Source: Lamellibrachia satsuma
Lineage: Eukaryota; Annelida; Polychaeta; Sabellida; Siboglinidae
Assembly: GCA_033239005.1 (NCBI GenBank)
Contig: BSQZ01000013.1
Span: 11,253,782 to 11,317,781 of the forward strand
DNA: 64,000 bases
Reading direction: 5' to 3'
Shown piece after piece: positions 36,701 to 48,700 of this stretch. Positions within the stretch are counted from its first letter, which is position 1; each line of letters begins with the position of its first letter. The notes beneath the pieces were generated by a model, which had not been told where the DNA came from, did not search any database, and worked only from the letters and a program-made list of their open reading frames with translations. The position numbers were made by a program, and so were the translations under genes.

Positions 36701-39700
36701 CTGTGCTCACGTGAGAAATCAGGCTGGGACAGTCTGAGGATACTTAGGCCAGCCTAGGCATACATACAAGCATGCACTGCATGCACATACCCATGTACAT
36801 ATATACACACAAGCCCCATGTAGGGGCATGCATCCTGCAGCTTCAAAATCAACTGTCTGTCTGAGAGCTTGGCTGTGTCAGAGCTAATTAAATAAAATGT
36901 TAGCACTGGAACTTTGTTATATAAATGTTATGTGGCATAATTTCCCAATAAGTAGAAGAAATATGCTTCAAATACTTGTTTTGAGTTCATTTATTGATCT
37001 TTTGAGATCACGCTAAGACAATCGGATAACATTAGTGACATACATACATATAGGAATGCCTGAAAATGTGTTTTATAAATAGCATGTATTTATTGCATTT
37101 TGCTGAGGTTCGTTGTTGAGTTGAAATAGTGCATTTTTGGCTGAATGGATCTTCGCCTTTCTTGACTAAAGCCAGCCTAGAATGTTCCTGTGTTCACATT
37201 TATCAAAAAGTAGTCTGGTCTGGGTTCAGCCTAGTGCATTCACACTTGCAGTAGATAGGCAAATGGTCAATCCATCATGTCCTTGATATTTTGTAGAATG
37301 AATGGTTGGAGCTATCATGTGAACATTGTGCCCAACTGTTGGTGCAGTTGTATATCACGACAATATAAACACTTTAGTGGCTATCATTTCATAAAGAATG
37401 CGCCGGTAATGTAAGGTATTGTTGTCTGACCAAATAAAGATTAATTTTGTTTGGCTAAGAAGGCTACAAGTGAAAAGTGAACATTGTTAATATTATGGTT
37501 AAGCCAAAAAATTTAACTGTGTAGTTAACTTTGAAATTAGTAATTACAGAAAAATTTGCATACACTGTATTTGCACATAGATCTGACAAATACTGACTTG
37601 CACCAACTCTAGGGTGGACTGAATTTGAGTAAGACCATGATTCACTAACTGTTTCTGGTGCGCACACCTGAGAAACCCTGGTCCAGATCTGAGCTTAGCT
37701 AGACTGTAGGTGTGAATGGGGATTTGGGTCTACAGTAAGGTTTTCATTTAATCGTGTCCTGATGTGAGTTAGTTGGCAGAATTGACTATGCCGCGTCATG
37801 GACGCTTCTGCCGTCACTGATGTGGTTGAGAAATGGGAGTCCACAGCAGGTTACAAGTTTACCCCCTGTTTGGGATCTTTTACTTCCCCTGGCATAGACC
37901 CCAGGTAGAGGGGTCTACTGCTTTTGTTGGCTCTTCCAAAAGGCAAGCAATGTAGGATGAATAAATTACCCAAGTTTCTAAACAGCAGCAGGTCGACTTG
38001 AACCGTAGTCCTCTTGATTGACACTCTGTAGTCCTCTTGATTGACACTCGGTAGTCCTCTTGAGTGACACTCGGTAGTCCTCTTGATTGACACTCGGTAG
38101 TCCTCTTGATTGACACTCGGTAGTCCTCTTGATTGACACTCGGTAGTCCTCTTGATTGACACTGGGGCGCTCCAACTGCTGAGCTACTGCGTTCCAATAC
38201 AGTATGGTCTGTGTTGTATAAACACATTAAATTAAGTCAACACAGGTGAAATAAAAAGTGAAATTGGTGGTTGTAAATGGAATGAACCTTCACTGTTTTC
38301 GTGTGTTGTGTTTGCAGGAGAAGCTCTGAACTACTTCAAGCAGAAGCATGTTGCGGTCCAGGACCACCATACTCACAAGCCAGTGCACATCGTGTCGGGC
38401 ATCCTCGCCAAACACAACATCGACGACATTGGTGATGTGGATACAGCCAACCACGTGAAGACGACATCTGCAAAGCCGACGTCGGACAAGAAGGACGTGT
38501 ATGTTGACTACATCCACAACCCCGATGACAAGCCAGCCAGCATGAACGAACATGAGTACTTCCAGAAAGCCAAGAAGATGCTGGTAAAACATCATCACGA
38601 GAAGGTCACAAAGGTCAGTTATATTTCATCTTCTCTCTCAAGCCATCATATGTATTTTACTACTAATAATGTAATAATAAGTACATTTATATAGTGCTGA
38701 ATACCTGGACAAAGTCCTTTCAGAGGCACATCCTAAAGGACTTTGTAAATATAAAAAAGCCAATAATAAAAAAAAATTATGTGTGTAGGTTGGTCAATGG
38801 TCTACATGGATTACCCAAAAAAAATTGAAGTGCATATTTTTTAGTTTTTTACCTGGTTGAAATTTTGCAATAATCAGCTTTACTTTCACTGCATTGGCAA
38901 TGCGTGTATAGTGTCTCCCAACTTTTTTGGGGGGTGTAGGGTGTAGGTCAGTCCTATCCATTTTTTTTTGGATTACAGATGTGTTGGATTTGTTTATGTT
39001 AAGAAACCCCCAAACCGCAGTACGGGTAGGATTGGACATCATAAACCATATTATAAGTGGCACATTTTCGTGTTTTGCAATGAAAGTCACACATTTAAAT
39101 GTGGCTGAAATGTCGGGAAACAAACTGTTTTGTTGGTTATTTTGTGTGCGTGAACTACTATGAACCATTGGTCATATTTGAGATCAAATGTTGGTACTAT
39201 GTATTTGTGGCATTGTGATCAATCAAAACCGACACCTTGTTAGTTACAAGTAGTCATATTGATATGTGCTGACGTCGACTAACATGAATGAGTAGAATCA
39301 ATGGTGATAATATCTTGATCCGTTGAATGGGCGTAGGTCTCACCTATAATTGTGTATACTATACGTGTGTTCCATTGCCTTGAACTGACATTAGTGTGGT
39401 CGTGTGTTTGCGTGTGTTAATGGGTGTTATTGCCTCACAGTCACTGTCTCCATGTGTGAGTGTGTGCGTGCGTGTCATTCAAGGTTTGGTTCAATTAAAT
39501 TGTCAATTCCAATTACACACCATCATAAAAACTCAACGATAATTACAGCACTTAAAAAAAATCAATTACAGTTATGGTGCTTCAAAAAATCCATTACAGT
39601 GCTACATAAAGGGTCAGCTGCAATAGTTCATAGGTTGTGTACAACTGCATTGTTTATAAAGGAACATTTTATGTACAATCACTGCTAATTTTAGACAGTG

Positions 39701-42700
39701 TTTTAGGTGAATTCATACATTCTTGCAGCCGGGAATGAGTTCAGTTATAATGGTCAGTTACAATGGTCAATTACAGTGTTCTAAAAAAATCAGTTATAAT
39801 TATATTTTAATTGTAATTAGTAACAAAATTACACAATTAGAATTCAATCATTGTCTCGCACTGACTGTCTCTGTGCGTACATGCATATAATTATGTATGC
39901 ATCCATTGCCATGCCCTGACTGTCTGCGTGCCGTTGCACTGACTGTCTGTGTGGTCATGCATGCATGGGTGCGTGCCGTTGCACTGAGTCTCCCTGTGTG
40001 TTGTAGATGATGAAGGAGTGGGCGGCTGCACGTCAGCACGTACACGACATGAAGCTGACTGACCCCAAAGGTTCAGACAAACTCAACAAGGAGATCACTG
40101 CCGTAAGTGGCCCTCTGCATGTCATCAACAAGATTTAGTTTAATATTCTGACAACAAGAGCCTATTCTATTGTCTATTGCAATATGAATAGAACAATTTG
40201 TTAGGTGGCGTGGTCATCAGTCTTAGGCATCTGTCTATCTCGAAAGATGATGGAGCTGCATCTTGGATGACAGCAACTTCTGATGTGACTAAAAGGTCTG
40301 ACCTTTGAGTGATAGTGTCTGTTATAGATGCTACAGGTGTAGATAGTTTGATGTAGCCAACATCGTCCTCTTTAGCCAAGGGTTGCAGAGTACATTAGTT
40401 CCACTAATGCGTTAACCAGTAATACTACGAGAATGTAGAACTTAGACCTACATGCAAAGCACTTAGCTTTAATTGGCTGTGGACCGGTCGTCACTGGTCG
40501 GATGGGCAAGCATTTCCTTCAATTGTTCTTTGATGTTGAGCTGTTCCAAAAATCATGACTGATCAAGAAAGCAAGTGGGTTTGGCGCACTTCAATCATTG
40601 TGTATGATATATGCCAGGGTACATTAGGACTACTACCACCCCTGGCTCACGAGGATGTGTAGCACGATAGATTTGCATAATTTTAGTGATTTTTCTATCC
40701 AACTCTGCCTAACAACATCAGCTGTAAATGTTGTCCTAATGATGTCAAGGTAAACATGAAACATTTTAGTTATAACCCTTGACAAAGTCCTGTAGTGCTA
40801 CACACACAAACATGGGATAGTGGCTCTGTGGTCAGAGCACCAGACTATCAATCAAAAGGACCAGTTTCAAACCCCACATGATCTCGGTTTATATTGCTGT
40901 ATCTGGTGGGGTTCCACTGACAAAATTATAAGAATGAACGGCTTTTGTGCAACAATTCCAGCATAGCTGGATGCTTCCAAGAGACGTTGAAATGGTGCTG
41001 TCGGGGGCAAAGCACTCTGAACAATACAATGATTGTGGAGGGGCACGGTATATATGGAATTTGTTTTGTGCAGAGGTTCCAGAAGACGTACGAGGCCCTA
41101 GAGGAGGAGGGAGACGCAGAGAAGAAGCAGCTTGTTGCCATCCACCAGCAACGTGTCCAGGCCAAGCTGAATGTGAAGAAACGCCATTCCATGGAACACT
41201 ACATGGCCGTCCTCACCGAACCCAAGCCTGATGTAAGTGCTCACTTAGTCAAACGTACGAATTACAGCATCCATTCCTCTCAGAGTTCAAGTACAGCAAC
41301 CGTATCATAATTGTAAACTCGTACTTTGTTGGAGCACATGACATGATCAAAGATTCAGATTTTAACCAGAAATGTATAATTCGTCGTCATTCCCGGGCGA
41401 ATTCACATGGAGTTGGGACAATCTCCATGCTAAATTATCGACTAAGTCAAACTCACTTTCATAAATCTCTTGAATTCATCATCATTTTTGATCTGAAATG
41501 ATGCAATAAAACATCCACTGCAAGCGCCACATGGTCCGGCAATTGTCGATTCTCGGTAACTTCGAATACTAATGATGAAAATTAAACTTTTGGCAGCTTT
41601 TATGTTGCAACTTGTAAACATTGAAAATTTAGCCACCAGAAAGTGTCAAGCCTCTTCCTGGTAACACAGGCAGATTACAATAGAGGCTCTTAGAAACTCT
41701 GTTTTTGACCTGTAATTGCACATACAAAGCCATGTTTGAACAGCTATCTTATAATGTATGTCGAAGTATGTATTCAGGTCTGAAAAGGTTAAGTGTATAC
41801 TGTAAAGATGTGTGCTTATGTGTAACGTGACTTAAAACGGCATCCTCAACTGATTTAGCCTATCGTGAATCCATTGATGTCCTAATATGTAGTGTGTGAA
41901 TAGTTTAAGCAATATCCGCAGTCGGTTTAATTAAAAAGTGTGTATTTTTGTTCAAATCATCGAAAGAATTGACTTTAGTCGTTAGATCTGGTAAGGCTTA
42001 AAATAGTGGATATCCAAAGCAGTAAACACTTTATGGGGTCAAGGCTGATTGTGGGCGTGACTTCCGTCCTCTCGCCGATCACATGACAAAGTTATAAACT
42101 TTCATCAAATGCGAAATTTGTTAGTTTTCAGCATTTCCATGTTCACTTCAACGAATTATGAATGCGGAATTAAATAATATAATAGTTTGTCTGATGATTT
42201 CACAAAAACTTTATACAAAAGTTGCACAAATGAGCTAGCATGTCGTGGTGGATATTAGGTAGGTTTGAATTTTCGCACAATGAATTGAAATGAGACGAGT
42301 AAAAAAATCGAATTGAGGAGGCACCTTTAAACTGTTACAATAGTGAGATCATTGGTGGATGTTACGACTGTAACACGTGTGTAACGGTTGCAGGCTGCCA
42401 AGATCCTGAAGGCACTGAAGCACTACCTGCGTGTGGAGGAGAAGGACCGCGTCCACAGCATCAATCACTACAAACACGTGCGCGACACGGAGAATGCTGA
42501 CGCCTCGGAGGTTGTCCGTCAGCGCACCATGACGCACCTCAAGATCCTCACCCAGCGCATCCAACAGGCCATCGACATGCTCAGTCGGGTACCTGCCTAT
42601 GAGAAGAAGATCCACACTCAGATTGGTATGATCGTTGTTTCGCTTCTAAGTCCATGTCATACGAATAAAGGGCCAGTGTTTTTGGCATGGTGCCCCCTTT

Positions 42701-45700
42701 TTGTGATTTTTTTGCTACTCCCAAAATAATTTCGAGCATGGAAATTTTATTATATCTCTATAACAGGTGAGTGACATGCAACAACGTGTGCCATTGTGAT
42801 AAAATCTGAATCGTACAGGGCTAAAAACAGTCTCCTATGGAAAAACAAATAATGATCTGTCCAAATGTCTTAATTGGGTGCCTTGGCAGGTTGGGTTGAC
42901 CAGCCCATTGAAAGTTTCATGTCACTTTGATGCCTACAATGGCCTTGTCCATCCACTACAGGACGTAGCCCTCCCCTAGACCATTCACCTAGGCCTTGTC
43001 CATCCACTACATGATGTAGCCCTCCCCTAGACCATTCACCTAGGCCTTGTCCATCCACTACAGGACGTAGCCCTCCCCTAGACCATTCACCTAGGCCTTG
43101 TCCATCCATTACAGGATGTAGCCCTCCCCTAGACCATTCACCTAGGCCTTGTCCATCCACTACAGGACGTAGCCCTCCCCTAGACCATTCACCTAGGCCT
43201 TGTCCATCCACTACAGGATGTAGCCCTCCCCTAGACCATTCACCTAGGCCTTGTCCATCCACTACATGATGTAGCCCTCCCCTAGACCATTCACTTAGGC
43301 CTTATCCATCCACTACAGGACGTAGCCCTCCCCTAGACCATTCACCTAGGCCTTGTCCATCCACTACATGATGTAGCCCTCCCCTAGACCATTCACCTAG
43401 GCCTTGTCCATCCACTACAGGATGTAGCCCTCCCCTAGACCATTCACCTAGGCCTTGTCCATCCACTACAGGACGTAGCCCTCCCCTAGACCATTCACCT
43501 AGGCCTTGTCTGTCCACTACAGGATGTAGCCCTCCCCTAGACCATTCACCTAGGCCTTGTCTGTCCACTACAGGACGTAGCCCTCCCCTAGACCATTCAC
43601 CTAGGCCTTGTCCATCCACTACAGGACGTAGCCCTCCCCTAGACCATTCACCTAGGCCTTGTCCATCCACTACAGGACGTAGCCCTCCCCTAGACCATTC
43701 ACCTAGGCCTTGTCCATCCACTACAGGACGTAGCCCTCCCCTAGACCATTCACCTAGGCCTTGTCCATCCACTACAGGACGTAGCCCTCCCCTAGACCAT
43801 TCACCTAGGCCTTGTCCATCCACTACAGGACGTAGCCCTCCCCTAGACCATTCCCCTAGGCCTTGTCCATCCACTACAGGACGTAGCCCTCCCCTAGACC
43901 ATTCACCTAGGCCTTGTCCATCCACTACAGGACGTAGCCCTCCCTAGACCATTCACCTAGGCCTTGTCCATCCACTACAGGACGTAGCCCTCCCTAGACC
44001 ATTCACCTAGGCCTTGTCCATCCACTACAGGACGTAGCCCTCCCTAGACCATTCACCTAGGCCTTGTCCATCCACTACATGATGTAGCCCTCCCCTAGAC
44101 CATTCACCTAGGCCTTGTCCGTCCACTACATGATGTAGCCCTCCCCTAGACCATTCACCTAGGCCTTGTCCATCCACTACATGATGTAGCCCTCCCCTAG
44201 ACCATTCACCTAGGCCTTGTCCATCCACTACAGGACGTAGCCCTCCCTAGACCATTCACCTAGGCCTTGTCCATCCACTACAGGACGTAGCCCTCCTCTA
44301 GACCATTCACCTAGGCCTTGTCCATCCACTACATGATGTAGCCCTCCCTAGACCATTCACCTAGGCCTTGTCCATCCACTACAGGATGTAGACCTCCCCT
44401 AGACCATTCACCTAGGCCTTGTCCATCCACTACAGGATGTAGCCCTCCCCTAGACCATTCACCTAGGCCTTGTCCGTCCACTACATGATGTAGCCCTCCC
44501 CTAGACCATTCACCTAGGCCTTGTCCGTCCACTACATGATGTAGCCCTCCCCTAGACCATTCACCTAGGCCTTGTCCGTCCACTACATGATGTAGCCCTC
44601 CCCTAGACCATTCACCTAGGCCTTGTCCGTCCACTACAGGACGTAGCCCTCCCCTAGACCATTCACCTAGGCCTTGTCCATCCACTACAGGACGTAGCCC
44701 TCCCCTAGACCATTCACCTAGGCCTTGTCCATCCACTACAGGACGTAGCCCTCCCCTAGACCATTCACCTAGGCCTTGTCCATCCACTACATGATGTAGC
44801 CCTCCCCTAGACCATTCACCTAGGCCTTGTCCATCCACTACAGGACGTAGCCCTCCCCTAGACCATTCACCTAGGCCTTATCCATCCACTACAGGATGTA
44901 GCCCTCCCCTAGACCATTCACCTAGGCCTTGTCTGTCCACTACAGGATGTAGACCTCTGATAGACCTTTCACAAAGGATTTTTGCTACTCCCAAAAATAA
45001 TTGAGAACATGGAAATAGCATATTTGAGGACTACAACAGTTATGCTGGTCAGAGGCAAACAGTTCTCGTCGCTGGCTGCGTGTAGGCATCTCAGTGATGG
45101 AAGGATCCTTGTGTATGCTGATGAAATCTTGTATTTGTTGTCATCTGACAGGGAACATCTGCTATGTTAATTTTTTCTAAAACAAATTGTAGGATTTGAT
45201 TATATCTCTATAGCAGGTGAGTGAGTGACATGACATGCAACGATGTGTTCCATTGTGATAAAATCTGAATCATTATTTCGCATACAGGGCTTTGAAAAAC
45301 AAATAATGATCTGTCCCAATCTCTTAGTTGGGTGCCTTGGCAGGTTGGGTTGGCTGACTAATCTCTTCGTGTGTACTTATCAGACCTAGGGCTGAGTACA
45401 TTTGCATGAGTACGAGTACATTAGTGATGTATGAGTACATTGCTAAAAGTTGAGTACGAGTTTGAGTACATTCTCACGAGTACGAGTAAAAGTACAAGCA
45501 CATTTTTTATGACATTTCCATTCCCAAACATGTTTACCTTTTACGAACCCCTCCTTTTTACAAACATACAGACATGGTATGACTCATAAAATCAGTTCCT
45601 TCTTAACTGCAATTAACAATTCATAAACCGCATGCTTTGGTATAATAATACCCATTAAACCAATATCTTTGTAGTTAGTGTACCAGTGACTAAACATTAC

Positions 45701-48700
45701 CTCTCCCCCCACATTAAACATGTACATCATTTGAAGGGGTAGATGTGAGAAGATGTGTCCAAATTGGTACAAAGAGGATGTGGGGCAATTTGAATAAAGT
45801 TTGTCCTTGTTTTGAATAAAGACCACGATACATCAGTATACTTTGTCTTTTTTTTGGTGCACAAAGACAGTGTTGCAATGTGTAATCTGTTTATATTAGA
45901 AGTTTGCAATTTATGTCTTTTGTTCTTAGTTGCCGAGAGGGTTAGCTCATGCCAATATAACAGGCTCAAAATCCCCTTTGTACTTTTTAGTCAGACTGCT
46001 GGCACCAGATTATACTGGTTGTCTGTTAACTTGTCACTAAGTCAGATGTTCCTACAAGGTCTCATTTGAGTAGCCAGCCTATAGAGAGTTTCGTGTCAGT
46101 TTGATGCCTACCGCAGCATTGAAGGTTATATGTAGTTTGGATCAAGACGAATTTAAAAGTTATTCGTATGCATGCACTGTGACGAATAGTGATAATAAAA
46201 GTACTTATATAGTGCACGGTCAATCAAGGTTGCTCTCAGGCATTTTACATGCATGGTAATTATAACTAATTAAAAATAATTTTTTTTAAACCATAAACAA
46301 TAATTATTCAGAAATTAAATCCATGAGACAAAATGAATAAACATAACCTAGCATAAATAATATGTAATAAAATAACTGGTTATACAAAATTATTTGTTGC
46401 ATTGTAGATACATTCCTGCAGACTTTCCACAACGTTGACGTGCTTGTGGCGAATCTGATCGAGAAGCCTGAGAGGGTGAACAACGAGAAGATCCTGCGCA
46501 AGTACAAAGAGGAACTTCAGCAGACAAAGAACACCAAGCACGGTCAGTGACCCTTCCTCCTTGGACACACAGTTGAAAAACAGCATGAGTACAATTAATT
46601 ACATCTATGTTATAATGACTTATTTCTCTGTTGTTATTACTTATTTCTGAGCTTTCCAACAGCTCTAGTATGTTATTGTACTGTACTTTTAGAAATTACT
46701 TTTCTAAAGTAAATCCATAATAGAAATGATCGGGCTGTTCAATTACAGTATGGATTCACCTCTGATGCACTACTGCTGTAAATGCACTCCTCAGGGAAGC
46801 TAAGACCTACATGGTGATTAATGAACCATTGAATCGATATCTTGTCTGATACATATCTGTTCTGAACAATGTGCCAGAGTTGTAGATCTGAAGAATGGAG
46901 AAAGTTAGATAATTGTCTTTTTACCACTTTGTAACTATTTGACATTTTTTTAATATAAAAATGTTTGTTTTAATGTTAAGTTTAACGTTGCCTTTAATGA
47001 CAGGGACAGACCCAGTGCTTGCTTTGCATGCAATCCTCAAATCAAATTATTCTTCGATATTCAGGGTATCTACAATAATATAAAGAAAGAATCCCTACTA
47101 GAAATAGTCAAGCAAATTTACCACTAGTAACATGCATTAAAAAGAATTGTAACAATTAAAATAATAATTGCAGATGACTAAAGAGCCAACTGATGTAGGG
47201 GAAGAAGTAAAGTTAAGCACTTTGTGGGTTTACTAGCCCCAATGTTTATATAATTAATGGTCAGTAAGACAGAGATCACTGAGGTGAGTGTTTGTGTTTG
47301 GACAGAAGACAACAAGTCGGCGAAGGAGGTGATGACTGCCAAGCCAGCGGTGCTGCACCACGTGAGTCTGAAGAAGACAGCGGCGGTGCTCCATGCCAAA
47401 AAATTTGACGACGAAACGATGGAAGATGAGCACAACCTGCCGACAGTCGACATCAAGAAGTCATCCCATGTTGCTCACATGAGTGTCAGTCAGCTGAAGC
47501 TTCAGGAACAGGTCAGTGGACAGTTCTTCCTCGTTGTTCCCTTTATAAGGTGGTGGGGCTACTTTGTGTACTGTTGCACCTCCCCAGCTGTTATCACTTT
47601 CTATCCCTTCTCCCTATCGGCAGCCTTCTCCCTCCACTGCTCTCATCAGGGTTGTTTGATTTAAATAATTTGATTTAAATCATTGATTTAAATCATGATT
47701 TAAATCACTCCACAAAAAAATTCTTTGATTTATAAAAAAAAATTGTTTTACTTCCGATTTTTTTAATTGCTGATTTATATGAATTTAACACAAATAATTG
47801 TTTACAAGCATCAAGATCAACAAAGTTTTGTGTGTTTTTTAATACAAAAGCACAAATTGCACACATTTGTGTAGCTGTATTGACACCAGATAGCCTGATA
47901 GTCAAATATTTTATGACATTGTGTATACCAGATTTTTTTTAAATCAAATAAAAAAAATCCGATTTAAATAAAAAAAATCTGATTTTTTTTATCAAGCTGA
48001 ACTGTCTCCCAATCTGTTTCGCCAGGTCATTCATCCTCCTTGTCTCCAGCCTCTTTACTCCTGTAGTTCAACATACTCTTGTTGAAGATGTTGTACCAGT
48101 TTGTCATGGATTAAAACTGGTTTTGCTATTCATTGAGCCCATCGCGGATTGAGTTCGTTGATGCAAAAATCTGCAGTGTGTGAATATATTAAGTAATATC
48201 CGCAGTTGGTTTAATAGAAGAGTGTACCTTTGATTAAAATCATTGAAAGAATAAATTGTGAATAGCCTTATGCTATAGTATATAGAGAGAGATGGAGCCA
48301 CTTTTGCACTGTTTTGCTGAATTTACTAAGTTACAGTTAATTTACTAAGTTACAGACTACTAAGAAAACAGCTGATTTAAATGAAACAACGGTGACAGGA
48401 CTGACAAATGATGTCTTGTGTTTGCCACTTGTAGGCGTATGTGAAGAAAGAGGCAATGAAAGGGGCGAATGCCGTGCAGACTGGCAGCACACTCGGCATC
48501 GTCATCGGCAGCATCACCGTCTTTATTGTCATCGTTGTCGGCGTTGTCATCCTGCGGCAACGCTCGATGGCACCAAGCAGCCGCGGGTTTGTGGAGGTCG
48601 CCCAGAATGCATCAACGGAGGAACGCCACGTCACCAAGATGCAGATGAATGGATACGAAAACCCAACGTACAAATACTTTGAGGCGCAGCCAGGAGCGAC

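Larger units (their letters stand above)
27096..38317. other. APP-like intron 4 (11.2 kb)
   Basis: Phase-1 intron separating E1 from the linker/E2 exons. Most mobile sequences of the gene are here: family A MITEs, repeat family C, two SINEs and a small TIR element, listed separately. Stretches 27100-28680, 29210-30200, 31000-32200, 33160-33800 and 33900-36030 hold nothing I can identify. In vertebrates this region carries the acidic and Kunitz exons, and none was found here. Confidence 0.65.
40103..41073. other. APP-like intron 6
   Basis: Phase-0 intron that contains a repeat family D copy (40430-40650) and a tRNA-derived SINE (40813-40935). About 40160-40400 is unassigned. Confidence 0.65.

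Noticed and set aside
40813..40882. Possible functional tRNA gene
   Set aside because: A and B boxes are recognisable but the stems are mismatched, and the head resembles the two SINE copies at 32.9 and 37.8 kb.
42870..44838. Long minus-strand reading frames (up to about 207 residues) of a 17-residue repeat
   Set aside because: They are by-products of the 51-bp minisatellite (51 is a multiple of 3), break at every 50-bp unit, lack splice or start context and lie inside an APP-like intron.
47647..48004. Defined hAT insertion with an 8-bp target duplication
   Set aside because: The ends are hAT-like, but no matching 8-bp flanks could be found, so only a low-confidence MITE call is made.
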